28,928 nucleotides of DNA from Acholeplasmataceae bacterium (GCA_016934175.1 JAFGTI010000083.1:1-28928), one strand, 5' to 3'; numbered from the stretch's first letter, positions 1 to 8,734 are shown. Numbers and translations are program-made. Notes: generated by a model not told the origin, from the letters alone.

Positions 1-354
1 ATATAACACTATCAATTTCATATGCTTTCCATTTTTTTACATACTGTAACTATAGATAGTCATAAATACTAAATCTTGAATTTATGTCGGTATTACACTT
101 AGCTCTTCATCTACCATTATCAAAATCAATAATATTTTCATTGCATTTAAATAAGGAAAAGAAAAAGGAGCTGATTCTTAAATTCATCTTTGGTTTGCAT
201 AATTTAAAAGTTCTTAATATGATTTCATGCTCTTTATATTCATATAAATTTCATATGTAGAAATATTATACTGAAAAAGAAAAAAATCCATATTTCTGCT
301 AAGAAATAGAGATAGTGCTTGAACTAATAATATTTATATAATGAAATACTTATT
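1..354. other. AT-rich stretch without a recognisable gene
   Basis: This is very AT-rich DNA downstream of the first DeoR gene. The only open frame of any size is a 58-codon plus-strand frame at 84-260. It has no ribosome-binding site and a low-complexity Leu/Lys/Ile-rich product, so I do not call it. A short hairpin (ATGAAAT/ATTTCAT, 341-358) straddles the DeoR stop codon but has no T-tract, so it is not a convincing terminator. Confidence 0.5.
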
Positions 355-1116
355 TCATGTGTTAATAACTTCACATTTCGCATTTTCAGCAATTTTATTA
401 AACGGTTCATTCAATACTTTATCTGTTATTAAAATATCAACATCTTCAAGTCTGAAAGTTGTATTCATGAATGTCTTACCCAATTTTGTATGGTCAACCA
501 GTAATAATACTTTTTGACTTTTTTCGATGATGATTTTCTTGATTTTAGCTTGCTCCATATTGTTGTCTGTAATATCACCATTTTCGCTGATTCCGCTCCC
601 TGATATAAGCGCCAAATCGGCATTGATTGTATCATAAAACTCAATAACCGAATTTCCCAAAATAGAATTTGAAAAATTACCTACCCGTCCACCGGCGATA
701 TACACTTCGATATTTTCCATTTCAGAAAGCATCAATGCGGTCCTAATGCCGTGTGTAATAACAGTGAGATGTTGAAATCTATTCAATAAGGGGATGATGG
801 GCATAGTTGTTGAGCTGCTATCTAGATAAATTACACTGTGATCATTAATATATCTAACAGCCAATGAACATAATAACTTTTTTTGTGCCAGATTTTCAAT
901 TTCGCGCATTGCAAAAGATGATTCCTGTGCAGTATTCTTTGCAATCATAGCACCACCATGTGTTCTTCTGATTAACCCAAGATTGTTCATTTTGATTAGA
1001 TCGCGTCTAATCGTTGCTTCGCTAACATATAAAATTTTTGATAATTTATGAACACTTAAGACTTTATCACGAGATAACACATTCAATATATCGTCTTGCC
1101 GTTCCAAATGAGACAT
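355..1116 (-). CDS. DeoR-family transcriptional repressor
   Basis: This 253-aa protein has the two-part architecture of sugar-responsive DeoR repressors. An N-terminal winged helix-turn-helix (about residues 5-57, with the signature VSEATIRRDL near 31-40 followed by THGGA) precedes a DeoRC sensor domain (about 75-230) with the DSSST phosphate-binding motif. Members usually bind a phosphorylated sugar and release DNA. The start is supported by an AAGGGTGATG ribosome-binding site. It is divergent from the dehydrogenase-complex operon and almost certainly controls it and itself through the TAATCA-type repeats between them. It is a clear paralogue of the DeoR protein at 18818-19579, with the same length and aligned motifs. 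The inducer is unknown; a ketose or polyol phosphate is plausible from the neighbouring sorbose-phosphate-reductase-like gene. Confidence 0.9.
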   Translation of the reverse strand: MSHLERQDDILNVLSRDKVLSVHKLSKILYVSEATIRRDLIKMNNLGLIRRTHGGAMIAKNTAQESSFAMREIENLAQKKLLCSLAVRYINDHSVIYLDSSSTTMPIIPLLNRFQHLTVITHGIRTALMLSEMENIEVYIAGGRVGNFSNSILGNSVIEFYDTINADLALISGSGISENGDITDNNMEQAKIKKIIIEKSQKVLLLVDHTKLGKTFMNTTFRLEDVDILITDKVLNEPFNKIAENAKCEVINT

Positions 1117-1158
1117 TTCATCACCCTTTTTTGATTAATTTTGATTATTTATGATTAT

Positions 1159-1187
1159 ATATTACCATTTTAAAGACCATTTTACAA
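1159..1187 (-). promoter_or_regulatory. Promoter of the first DeoR gene
   Basis: Read on the minus strand, TTGTAA (1182-1187), a 17-base spacer and TAATAT (1159-1164) form a good sigma-70-type promoter. The TGATTA repeats at 1132-1157 lie just downstream, between the predicted transcription start and the start codon, which suggests autorepression. Confidence 0.55.
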
Positions 1188-1213
1188 CATGTTGAGCATT
1201 TTAATCATATTTT

Positions 1214-1242
1214 TGCACAATATAGTAAAATGAGTGCATAAT
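1214..1242 (+). promoter_or_regulatory. Promoter of the dehydrogenase-complex operon
   Basis: TTGCAC (1214-1219), a 17-base spacer and CATAAT (1237-1242) give a plausible promoter with transcription starting near 1249. That excludes the upstream in-frame GTG at 1234 as a start codon and supports the ATG at 1267. The -10 box overlaps a TAATCA repeat, so repressor binding there would block polymerase. Confidence 0.5.
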
Positions 1243-1266
1243 CAAAAATCATTAAGAGGTGTTTTT

Positions 1267-2535
1267 ATGAAAACAACTGCTGTTCGTTTATACGGAAAAA
1301 AAGACTTGCGTCTTGAATCATTTGATTTACCAGATATCAAACCTACTGAGATACTTGCTAAGGTTGTTTCTGATAGTATTTGCATGTCCTCATACAAAGC
1401 AGCGAATCAAGGTGAAGAACATAAACGTGTCCCAAATAACATCAATACAAATCCCATCATCATTGGTCACGAGTTTTGTCTAGAATTGCTCGAAATTGGT
1501 GAAAAATGGCAAAATCAATATAAATCCGGAGACAAATACTCAATACAACCTGCATTGAATTATCAGGGCGCTTTAGATGCTCCTGGATATTCTTTTGAAT
1601 ATATCGGTGGAAATGCAACGTATATAATCATCCCTGAAATTGTTATGATCCAAAAATGCTTATTACCTTATGAAGGTGAAGGCTATTTCTCAGGTTCTTT
1701 AGCTGAACCATTCTCATGTGTTGCTGGTGCTTTTCATGAAAATTTCAGATCTAATTTTGATACACATATTCATGAAATGGATATTAAAAAAGGTGGAGCA
1801 ATGATAATCATTGCAGGTGGCGGTCCCATGGGTTTAGCTGCTATTGCCTATGCAGTTAATCGTGATATTACGCCTCGATTGTTAGTAATAACCGATGTGG
1901 ATCAGGGTAGATTGGATCGTGCTGCAGCTTTGGTTAAAACTAGTGTTGCTAAAGAAAAAGGGATTGAACTCATCTATGTGAATACAGCAAATTTCAAAGA
2001 TCCAGTCTATCAATTAAAGACATATAATCACGGTGAGGGATATGATGACGTGTTTATATTCGCACCGGTAAAATTTTTAGTTGAGCAAGGTACTGAATTA
2101 CTAGCAAGAATGGGATGTTTAAACTTCTTTGCTGGTCCAAGCAATCCTAATTTTTTAGCAAATATCAATTTCTATAACTTACATTATGAAGGACATCGCT
2201 TAACAGGTACTTCAGGTGGAAACACAAATGATATGAAGGAAGTTTTGGAAATGTTTACTAAAGGCAAATTGAACCCTGAAATTATGATTTCACATGTTGG
2301 TGGATTGGATTCAGTAATCGATACAACGTTGAATCTCCCTCAAATCTCAGGTGCTAAAAAATTAATTTATACACATATTTCAATGCCACTTACGGATATC
2401 AGAGATTTTAGAAAGTTGGGTGCAAGAGATCCTTTGTTTGCTAAACTTGCTGAAATTTGTGATAGACATGACGGTTTATGGAGTGTTGAAGCAGAATCCT
2501 ATTTGCTTGAACACGGAAAAGGAATTGAGGTGTGA
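1267..2535 (+). CDS. Zinc-dependent dehydrogenase, sorbose-1-phosphate reductase-like
   Basis: This 422-aa medium-chain dehydrogenase resembles the L-sorbose-1-phosphate reductase (SorE) branch. Catalytic zinc ligands are visible as Cys39, His68-Glu69 (GHEF) and Glu147 (LAEPFSC). The nucleotide-binding loop GGGPMG is at 184-189. The four-cysteine structural zinc lobe of classical alcohol dehydrogenases is absent, as expected for this branch. I chose ATG 1267 because AAGAGG precedes it by 7 bases and the predicted transcript starts after the alternative GTG at 1234. It is the first gene of the operon, with E2 starting 3 bases after its stop. It probably interconverts a polyol (phosphate) and a keto sugar (phosphate) with NAD(P)H. 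The exact substrate cannot be read from sequence. Confidence 0.8.
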   Translation: MKTTAVRLYGKKDLRLESFDLPDIKPTEILAKVVSDSICMSSYKAANQGEEHKRVPNNINTNPIIIGHEFCLELLEIGEKWQNQYKSGDKYSIQPALNYQGALDAPGYSFEYIGGNATYIIIPEIVMIQKCLLPYEGEGYFSGSLAEPFSCVAGAFHENFRSNFDTHIHEMDIKKGGAMIIIAGGGPMGLAAIAYAVNRDITPRLLVITDVDQGRLDRAAALVKTSVAKEKGIELIYVNTANFKDPVYQLKTYNHGEGYDDVFIFAPVKFLVEQGTELLARMGCLNFFAGPSNPNFLANINFYNLHYEGHRLTGTSGGNTNDMKEVLEMFTKGKLNPEIMISHVGGLDSVIDTTLNLPQISGAKKLIYTHISMPLTDIRDFRKLGARDPLFAKLAEICDRHDGLWSVEAESYLLEHGKGIEV

Positions 2536-2538
2536 TTA

Positions 2539-3750
2539 ATGGCTAATCAAGTGTTGATGCCAAAACAAGGGAATACCGTTGAAAGTTGTTTCTTGAGTAA
2601 TTGGCATGTTAAAGAAAACGATAAGGTTGAAGTTGGAACATTGTTATTTAGCTATGAAACCGATAAAGCTGTTTTTGAATTTCTCTCTGAAGTCGATGGT
2701 GTTGTTCTCAAACTGCTTTATAAAGAAGGCGAAATCGTCGACGTGTTGTCACCAGTATGCTATATTGGTGAACCCGGTGAAACTGTTGATATCAAAATCA
2801 AACATATGGTAGATGAACCCACAGAAAAGACAGTTGAAACGATAGATAATCAAAGAGTTGAAACAACTGAGGATGAGAAGATTGTTTTGTCAAATAACCA
2901 TTTTGCAAGTCCAAGAGCGAAGGCAAAAGCTCATAAGCAAAATATTGATTTAAATAGAATTAAAGGTTCAGGTCCAAATGGAAGAATTATTGATAGAGAC
3001 ATCTCTTTAAGTAAACAAAACAATGACTTAGCGTTTGCTCAGGATACATCGTATACTATTAAATCACTATCAAATATTAGAAAAATCATTGGTAAGACCA
3101 TGATGAAAAGTTTACAAAATACTGCACAGTTGACACATACGTTATCTTTTGATATCAGTGATATTGTGTTGTTTAGAAAAGAGATCATAAAACCCAACCT
3201 ACCTAAAATCACATTCAATGATATATTGGTTTATGCAGTATCTCGCGTATTAAAAAATCATATCGAACTTAATGCTCATTTTATCGATGGTGAGTTAAGA
3301 ATATTCAATCATGTTCATATGGCTATAGCTACCGATACGCCAAGAGGTTTAATGGTTCCAGTATTGAAAAATGTTGATATGTTAACACTTTCTGATATTT
3401 CAAAACAAGCAAAAAAACTCATATCTCAATCCGTGTCAGGTAGCATCAATCCCGATTTGTTAACCGGAGGTTCATTTACCATTTCAAATCTAGGCACCCT
3501 AGATATTGAACACTTCACACCAATTATCAATCCTCCTCAAACAGGTATTTTAGGTGTGAACACAATTACTTCACGGGTTAAAACTGATGATATGGGACGC
3601 TTTGTTTTCTATCAGGCAATGGGATTGTCACTCACCTACGATCACCAGGTGATTGATGGTGCTGGTGCTTCCAGATTCTTAAGAGATTTAAAAGTCTACT
3701 TAGAGTCATTTTCTAATCATATCAAGACTGAACCTTTTGGTTTAGAGTAA
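2539..3750 (+). CDS. Dihydrolipoamide acyltransferase (E2) of a 2-oxo-acid/acetoin-type dehydrogenase complex
   Basis: This 403-aa E2 has all expected domains. One N-terminal lipoyl domain (about 1-80) carries the acceptor Lys43 in ETDKA. A polar linker follows, then a peripheral-subunit-binding domain (about 121-157, ASPRAKAKA and GSGPNGRI). The C-terminal catalytic domain (about 175-400) ends with the active-site motif DHQVIDG, His369 and Asp373. It would transfer the acyl group from the E1-charged lipoyl arm to CoA and form the core that binds E1 and E3. The start is supported by GAGGTG upstream. A single lipoyl domain and small size are typical of Gram-positive acetoin or catabolic E2 proteins. 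Lipoylation enzymes are not encoded in the window. Confidence 0.9.
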   Translation: MANQVLMPKQGNTVESCFLSNWHVKENDKVEVGTLLFSYETDKAVFEFLSEVDGVVLKLLYKEGEIVDVLSPVCYIGEPGETVDIKIKHMVDEPTEKTVETIDNQRVETTEDEKIVLSNNHFASPRAKAKAHKQNIDLNRIKGSGPNGRIIDRDISLSKQNNDLAFAQDTSYTIKSLSNIRKIIGKTMMKSLQNTAQLTHTLSFDISDIVLFRKEIIKPNLPKITFNDILVYAVSRVLKNHIELNAHFIDGELRIFNHVHMAIATDTPRGLMVPVLKNVDMLTLSDISKQAKKLISQSVSGSINPDLLTGGSFTISNLGTLDIEHFTPIINPPQTGILGVNTITSRVKTDDMGRFVFYQAMGLSLTYDHQVIDGAGASRFLRDLKVYLESFSNHIKTEPFGLE

Positions 3751-3760
3751 GGAGTTAATC

Positions 3761-5131
3761 ATGAATACTTATGATTTAATCGTCCTCGGCGGCGGTCCTG
3801 GTGGCTATCATGCTGCACATCTAGCAAGCAAAGCTGGGCTAAATACATTATTAATTGAAAAAAACAAGCTTGGAGGCGTTTGTCTTAATGAGGGATGTAT
3901 ACCAAGCAAAGTCTTATTAAATAGTGCAAAACACTTTACTTATGCCAAACATGGTCAAGCATTTGGTATTACCACAACTGATGTATCTTATCATCATCAA
4001 AGCGTTGTGGAAAGAAAAAACAAAGTAGTTAAAACATTAGTATCCGGTGTAAGTCATACATTAAAATCAGCGAAAGTAACTGTAATCACAGGAGAAGGGA
4101 AACTTTCTGGCAAAGAGCAAAATATTTTTAAAATTTCTGTTGGTGAAAATGAGTATCATTCTAGAAAACTAATCATTGCTACTGGTTCTTCAACTATCAT
4201 TCCATCGATTGAAGGTGTAAAAGAAGCTCTTGAAAAGCATACTATGGTAACAAGCAAAGAAATTCTTGATTTGGTAGAAGTTCCACAAAACCTAACAGTC
4301 ATTGGTGGAGGAGTAATTGGTTTAGAGATGGCAACTTACTTTGCTCAGGTTGGTTCCAAAGTGCGCGTTATTGAAATGATGCCTTCGATTGGTGGTCAAC
4401 TCGATAAAGATATCTCGAAAACTCTAAAGAATATATTGGAAAAACAAGGTATCGAATTTTATCTCAATGCGAAAGTTACTAAAATCAATGAGCATTCCAT
4501 TGTTTACCTCAAAGATAATCAAGAAACAATTCTTGATCACGATATTGTATTGCTTTCCGTTGGAAGAAAGGCAAATACAGATACAACAAATTTATCAGCT
4601 TTAAACATTCAGATTAATAAAAACGGCACTATAGTTACAGACGAAACATTAAAGACTAATGTTGCTAATGTATACGCCATCGGTGACGTCAATGGTAAAT
4701 ACATGTTGGCGCATACAGCTTATAGAGAAGCTGAAGTTGCTGTAAATAACATCCTCGGGATAAAAGATCACATCAATTATGATGTTATACCTTCAATCAT
4801 TTATACTTCTCCTGAAGTATTTGGTATTGGATTCACAGAAGTTTCAGCTAAAGAAAAAGGGTTTGATGTTATTGTCATCACATTGCCTGTTTCATATTCT
4901 GGTCGTCATTTGGCTGAAACAGATGAAAGTGATGGATTTGTCAAGCTGATTATCAATAAGAAGAAAAACACATTGATAGGTGCACACATGATTTCTTTAT
5001 ATGCAAGTGAAATCGCGATATTCTTAACCGCGATGATGCACCTCGAAATTGATATTGAAGAAATCAAAAAAATCATATACCCCCATCCTACAGTTGGGGA
5101 ACTCATTAAAGATGCGCTATTTCATATATAG
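3761..5131 (+). CDS. lpdA: Dihydrolipoamide dehydrogenase (E3)
   Basis: This 456-aa flavoprotein disulfide reductase reoxidises the lipoyl arm of E2 and reduces NAD. The FAD-binding motif GGGPGG is at 10-15, the redox disulfide Cys41/Cys46 in GGVCLNEGCIPSK, and the NAD-binding GGGVIGLE in the middle domain. The second FAD motif, with AIGDVNG, follows. The C-terminal His442-Pro-Thr...Glu447 pair supplies the catalytic base. It has no N-terminal lipoyl domain, unlike some pyruvate dehydrogenase E3 proteins of Mollicutes and streptococci. TAAGGAG lies 10 bases before the start, and E2 ends 10 bases upstream. It is an operon member; whether it also serves other complexes is unknown. Confidence 0.92.
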   Translation: MNTYDLIVLGGGPGGYHAAHLASKAGLNTLLIEKNKLGGVCLNEGCIPSKVLLNSAKHFTYAKHGQAFGITTTDVSYHHQSVVERKNKVVKTLVSGVSHTLKSAKVTVITGEGKLSGKEQNIFKISVGENEYHSRKLIIATGSSTIIPSIEGVKEALEKHTMVTSKEILDLVEVPQNLTVIGGGVIGLEMATYFAQVGSKVRVIEMMPSIGGQLDKDISKTLKNILEKQGIEFYLNAKVTKINEHSIVYLKDNQETILDHDIVLLSVGRKANTDTTNLSALNIQINKNGTIVTDETLKTNVANVYAIGDVNGKYMLAHTAYREAEVAVNNILGIKDHINYDVIPSIIYTSPEVFGIGFTEVSAKEKGFDVIVITLPVSYSGRHLAETDESDGFVKLIINKKKNTLIGAHMISLYASEIAIFLTAMMHLEIDIEEIKKIIYPHPTVGELIKDALFHI

Positions 5132-5140
5132 GAGGAAAAT

Positions 5141-7609
5141 ATGCCAAAATCACAATTTATCAATCCAAAGGAACTATTAAAACCAAGTAAAATTAAATTT
5201 AAAGACATTGATGTTAATATCTATCAAAAATCAATAATTGACGAAAAAAGTAGTTACAGTAAAGCTGATTTTTTAAGAATGTTCCATGATATGGCTACAC
5301 TAAGAGAATTTGAAAATATGCTATATTCAATTAAAGTCAAAGGTGAGTATGAAGGCTTCAAATTCACATATCCCGGTCCTGCTCATCTATCGATGGGACA
5401 AGAAGCCGCTTCTGTTGGACAAGCCTATTTGCTTGAAGAAAGCGACTTGACCTTTGGTTCACATCGCAGTCACAGTGAAGTCTTGGCTCGAGGACTGACA
5501 TCAATTTTCAAACTAGATGAAACCAAACTATATCACATCATGGAAAATTACGAAGATGGAGAAACTTATCGAGTCGTTAAGTCAGAAAATCCAAATGCAT
5601 CAGCAAAAAATCTTGCTATTGATTTCTTGTTATATGGTACACTTGCTGAAATATTTGCTAAACGTACAGGGTTTCATAAAGGCATGGGTGGAAGCATGCA
5701 TGTCTTCTTCCAACCTTTTGGTATTTATCCAAATAACGCAATTGTCGGCGGATCAGCGCCAATTGCCACAGGGGCTGCATTATTTAAAAAAGTTAATAAT
5801 AAAGATGGCGTCGTAATCGCAAATGTTGGCGATGGTTCTCTTGGTTGTGGAGTTGTTTATGAATCATTGAATTTTGCGGCAATGGATCAATTCACGAAGT
5901 TATGGGATAAAAAGGGTGGACTACCAATCATCTTCAACGTTTTCAATAATGGGTATGGTATGGGGGGCCAAACACGTGGCGAGACAATGGCTAATGATTT
6001 TGTTGCTCGTCTGGGCGCTGGCATCAGCCCAACTCAATTACATACAGAACGTATTGATGGTTTTAATATACTTGCAGTCATCGACGCATATAGACGTAAA
6101 CTTGAGATAATCAAGGAAGGCAAAGGACCAGTTCTTCTTGATGTCGTTACTTACCGTTTCGGTGGACATTCTCCATCGGATGCAATGAGCTACCGTGAAA
6201 AAGAAGAGATAGAAGCATGGGAAGCGATTGATCCGCTCATTACCTTTAGAAAGGCACTGGTTGATGCTAAACTTGTCGAAGATTCATTATTTGAAGACAT
6301 TTTAAAAAACGTAAAAGATAGAATGTACCGCTTATTTTTAGTTGCTGCTGATTTTGAGAAATCACCTTATTTGAATCTTGAAAAAAATCCATACTATGTA
6401 GAATCTCTAATGTTTAGCAATCAGGCAATTGAATCCTTTGATACTTCACGTAAACCTGAGGTTTTATTACCTTATGAAGAAAATCCTAGAGTAAAATTAC
6501 TCAAATCAAGAATGCGTTATGCATTCGATGAACATGGCAAACCTATTCCGAAAATCAAGCAATACAACTTAAGAGATGGTTTGTTTGAAGCAATTATAGA
6601 TCGATTCTATAAAGACCCTACTTTGATTTCCTATGGTGAAGATGTTAGAGATTGGGGCGGTGCTTTCGCTGTTTACCGTGGATTGACTGAAGCACTTCCA
6701 TTTCACCGTTTATTCAACAGTCCGATATCAGAAGCAATCATCGTTTCTTCTGCTGTCGGTTATGCACTAAGCGGCGGTCGCGTCATCGTTGAGCTTATGT
6801 ATGCCGATTTTATGGGTCGCGCTGGTGATGAAATTTTCAATCAACTTGCTAAATGGCAAGCCATGAGCAGTGGTGTTCTAAAAATGCCGGTGATTCTCAG
6901 AGTATCCATCGGTTCTAAATATGGAGCTCAACATTCTCAAGACTGGGTAGCACTACCTGCCCATGTACCAGGACTTAAAGTCGTATTCCCTGTTACACCA
7001 TATGATGCAAAAGGCATGATGAACGCAGCTTTGAACGGAACTGATCCAGTCGTCTTTTTCGAAAGTCAGAGAATTTATGACAAAGGCGAAGAATTCGTTA
7101 AATCCGGTGTTCCTGAAGATTATTATGAAATTGAACTAGGAGAACCTGATATTAAACGCGTTGGATCTGATATCACAATCTTATCTATTGGTTCAACCTT
7201 ATATCAAGTGGTTGAGGCAGCTAAGATTCTTGAAGAAAAATATAGTTTGTTTGCAGAAATTATTGATGCAAGAAGTATAGTTCCGTTTAATTATGAAAAA
7301 ATCATAGAATCTGTAAAAAAGACAGGTCGAATTCTATTGACGAGTGATGCTTGTGCAAGAGGTTCAATTCTCAATGACTTTGCAAGAAATATTTCTGAGA
7401 TGGCATTTGATTATCTAGATGGTCCAGCAGTTGTTGTTGGAGCACAAAACTGGATTACTCCTCCATACGAATTCGATGCTGATTTCTTCCCTCAAGCGAA
7501 TTGGATTATTGATGCTATTCATGATAAGATATTACCTCTTAAAGGACATATCAGTAAAACAAACAATTCAATTACTGAGCAATTTAGAAAAGCTAAAAAA
7601 GGCGTTTAA
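5141..7609 (+). CDS. Fused alpha-beta E1 component of a 2-oxo-acid/acetoin-type dehydrogenase
   Basis: This 822-aa thiamine-diphosphate enzyme joins E1-alpha (about 41-430) and E1-beta (about 478-800) in one chain. The alpha half has PGPAHLSMGQEA, HKGMGGSMHVF (AcoA/PdhA-like) and the ThDP motif GDGS at 230-233 ending at Asn269-Asn270. The beta half has GEDV (499-502), Glu531 in PISEA and GAQHSQ (His598). Most bacterial E1 enzymes of this type are split into two genes. The alpha half looks enlarged at about 118-165 and 247-260 compared with AcoA/PdhA. A GGAGG ribosome-binding site precedes the start, 9 bases after E3. It probably decarboxylates a 2-oxo acid or cleaves an acyloin or ketol, passing the acyl group to E2. 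The substrate is unassigned. Confidence 0.88.
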   Translation: MPKSQFINPKELLKPSKIKFKDIDVNIYQKSIIDEKSSYSKADFLRMFHDMATLREFENMLYSIKVKGEYEGFKFTYPGPAHLSMGQEAASVGQAYLLEESDLTFGSHRSHSEVLARGLTSIFKLDETKLYHIMENYEDGETYRVVKSENPNASAKNLAIDFLLYGTLAEIFAKRTGFHKGMGGSMHVFFQPFGIYPNNAIVGGSAPIATGAALFKKVNNKDGVVIANVGDGSLGCGVVYESLNFAAMDQFTKLWDKKGGLPIIFNVFNNGYGMGGQTRGETMANDFVARLGAGISPTQLHTERIDGFNILAVIDAYRRKLEIIKEGKGPVLLDVVTYRFGGHSPSDAMSYREKEEIEAWEAIDPLITFRKALVDAKLVEDSLFEDILKNVKDRMYRLFLVAADFEKSPYLNLEKNPYYVESLMFSNQAIESFDTSRKPEVLLPYEENPRVKLLKSRMRYAFDEHGKPIPKIKQYNLRDGLFEAIIDRFYKDPTLISYGEDVRDWGGAFAVYRGLTEALPFHRLFNSPISEAIIVSSAVGYALSGGRVIVELMYADFMGRAGDEIFNQLAKWQAMSSGVLKMPVILRVSIGSKYGAQHSQDWVALPAHVPGLKVVFPVTPYDAKGMMNAALNGTDPVVFFESQRIYDKGEEFVKSGVPEDYYEIELGEPDIKRVGSDITILSIGSTLYQVVEAAKILEEKYSLFAEIIDARSIVPFNYEKIIESVKKTGRILLTSDACARGSILNDFARNISEMAFDYLDGPAVVVGAQNWITPPYEFDADFFPQANWIIDAIHDKILPLKGHISKTNNSITEQFRKAKKGV

Positions 7610-7666
7610 TCTGAAAAAGAATACGCATTTGAGTATACTTGACATTCACAAGATAGGAGATTATAT

Positions 7667-8647
7667 ATGGAAGCATTTCGATGGTGTTTTATAGGAACCG
7701 GGGGTATCGCTCATACAGTCGCAAAAGTAATCATTCCAACTGGACGTCATCAAATCGTATCGGTTTGGAATCGTACGGTGTCAAAAGCTGAAAAGTTTGC
7801 AAAAAAATATAATGCTACTGTATATCCTACTGCTGAAGAGGCAATTCTTGCACATGGCGTCGATGGTGTTTATATTGCACTTACCGCTGATCAGCATGAG
7901 GCTTATACCCTACTTGCTTTAAACCTTAAAAAGCCAGTTTTATGTGAGAAACCTTTTGCACCTAATCAATTATCTGCACTGCGGATGTTTGAAGCATCAA
8001 AATTGAACAATATGTATTTGGGCGAAGCGATGTGGACATGGTTTAGCAATACTTCTATTGAAGTTAAAAAATGGATATCATCCAATATGATTGGAGACAT
8101 CGTATCAGCATCTCTATGGTTTTCTGTACCAATCGCCAGATTTTCAAAATCCAGTAGACTTCGTGATCCTAACAAATGTGGAGGTGCTCTATTAGATGTT
8201 GGCGTATATCCAATCCGCTACGCTTATGAACTATTTGGTATGCCTAAGAGCATCCAGACTCTGGGAGATGTACATAACGGTATCGATTATGGAGAAACAG
8301 TCTATTTGAATTATCCAGAGTTTCAAGTGAAGGTACAATCTTCAATCATGAAATACAAAGGTGAACATGTCACTATACATGGTACCAAAGGAACAATTCA
8401 AATCCCATACTTTCATGTTGCAAAAAAAGCAATTCTCAAAAAGAAAGGGATGAAAAAAATATATATAAATCCTGATGGAAAAGGTACTCAATTGCTTATT
8501 CCACAATTTGATAAAGTTGCATCAGAAATTAAATCCGGTATTATCGAAAGTGCATGGGTTACACCAAAGTCTACGTTAGACACACAAATTCTTCTTGATG
8601 AGTGTAGAAGACAAATGGTTTTATTTTTTCCTTTTGAGAAAAATTAA
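7667..8647 (+). CDS. Gfo/Idh/MocA-family oxidoreductase
   Basis: This 326-aa protein has an N-terminal Rossmann fold with GTGGIA (10-15), the family signature CEKP at 93-96, and the C-terminal substrate domain with GGALLDVGVYPIRYA (about 172-186), whose Asp/Tyr pair usually takes part in catalysis. The sequence is closest in style to dimeric dihydrodiol dehydrogenase or glucose-fructose oxidoreductase-like members, which oxidise or reduce a sugar hydroxyl with NAD(P). It ends the dehydrogenase-complex operon, 57 bases after E1, with its own ATAGGAGA ribosome-binding site and a terminator directly downstream. It may supply or use the keto compound handled by the upstream enzymes; the substrate is not predictable. 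Confidence 0.85.
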   Translation: MEAFRWCFIGTGGIAHTVAKVIIPTGRHQIVSVWNRTVSKAEKFAKKYNATVYPTAEEAILAHGVDGVYIALTADQHEAYTLLALNLKKPVLCEKPFAPNQLSALRMFEASKLNNMYLGEAMWTWFSNTSIEVKKWISSNMIGDIVSASLWFSVPIARFSKSSRLRDPNKCGGALLDVGVYPIRYAYELFGMPKSIQTLGDVHNGIDYGETVYLNYPEFQVKVQSSIMKYKGEHVTIHGTKGTIQIPYFHVAKKAILKKKGMKKIYINPDGKGTQLLIPQFDKVASEIKSGIIESAWVTPKSTLDTQILLDECRRQMVLFFPFEKN

Positions 8648-8659
8648 CTATATTTATAT

Positions 8660-8700
8660 AAAAAAGGCTTAATTCGATTGAATCGAATATGGCCTTTTTT
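8660..8700. terminator. Bidirectional rho-independent terminator
   Basis: An A-rich arm ending AAAAAAGGC pairs with GCCTTTTTT, and an inner ATTCGATT pairs with AATCGAAT. The structure sits between two convergent genes (oxidoreductase and rhamnosidase). It has A- and T-tracts on opposite sides, so it can end both transcripts. Confidence 0.85.
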
Positions 8701-8734
8701 GATATTCTTTATTATATATATCGCTTATAAGATG

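Larger units (their letters stand above)
1131..1254. promoter_or_regulatory. Probable DeoR operators (TAATCA repeats)
   Basis: Three TGATTA hexamers start at 1132, 1142 and 1152, spaced exactly 10 bp, about one helical turn. The reverse-orientation hexamer TAATCA occurs at 1202-1207 and 1239-1244, and the related AAATCATTA at 1246-1254 overlaps the other promoter's start region. A perfect palindrome CAACATGTTG (1185-1194) lies between the two sets. Relative to each divergent transcript the motif reads TAATCA in the same sense. Tandem short repeats are typical of DeoR operators; assignment to this regulator is inference. Confidence 0.5.

Noticed and set aside
84..260. 58-codon open frame on the plus strand near the left edge
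   Set aside because: No ribosome-binding site, low-complexity Leu/Lys/Ile content and no recognisable motif; expected by chance in AT-rich DNA.
341..358. Hairpin at the end of the first DeoR gene as a terminator
   Set aside because: The stem is only 7 A/T-rich pairs and no T-tract follows in the direction of transcription.
1234..1266. Upstream GTG extension of the zinc dehydrogenase
   Set aside because: It lies before the predicted transcription start and lacks a ribosome-binding site, whereas ATG 1267 has AAGAGG.
7639..7667. TTGACA with TATATA at 17 bases before the oxidoreductase
   Set aside because: Transcription would start past the ATG at 7667, so it cannot drive that gene from its normal start; the gene has a good ribosome-binding site within the operon.
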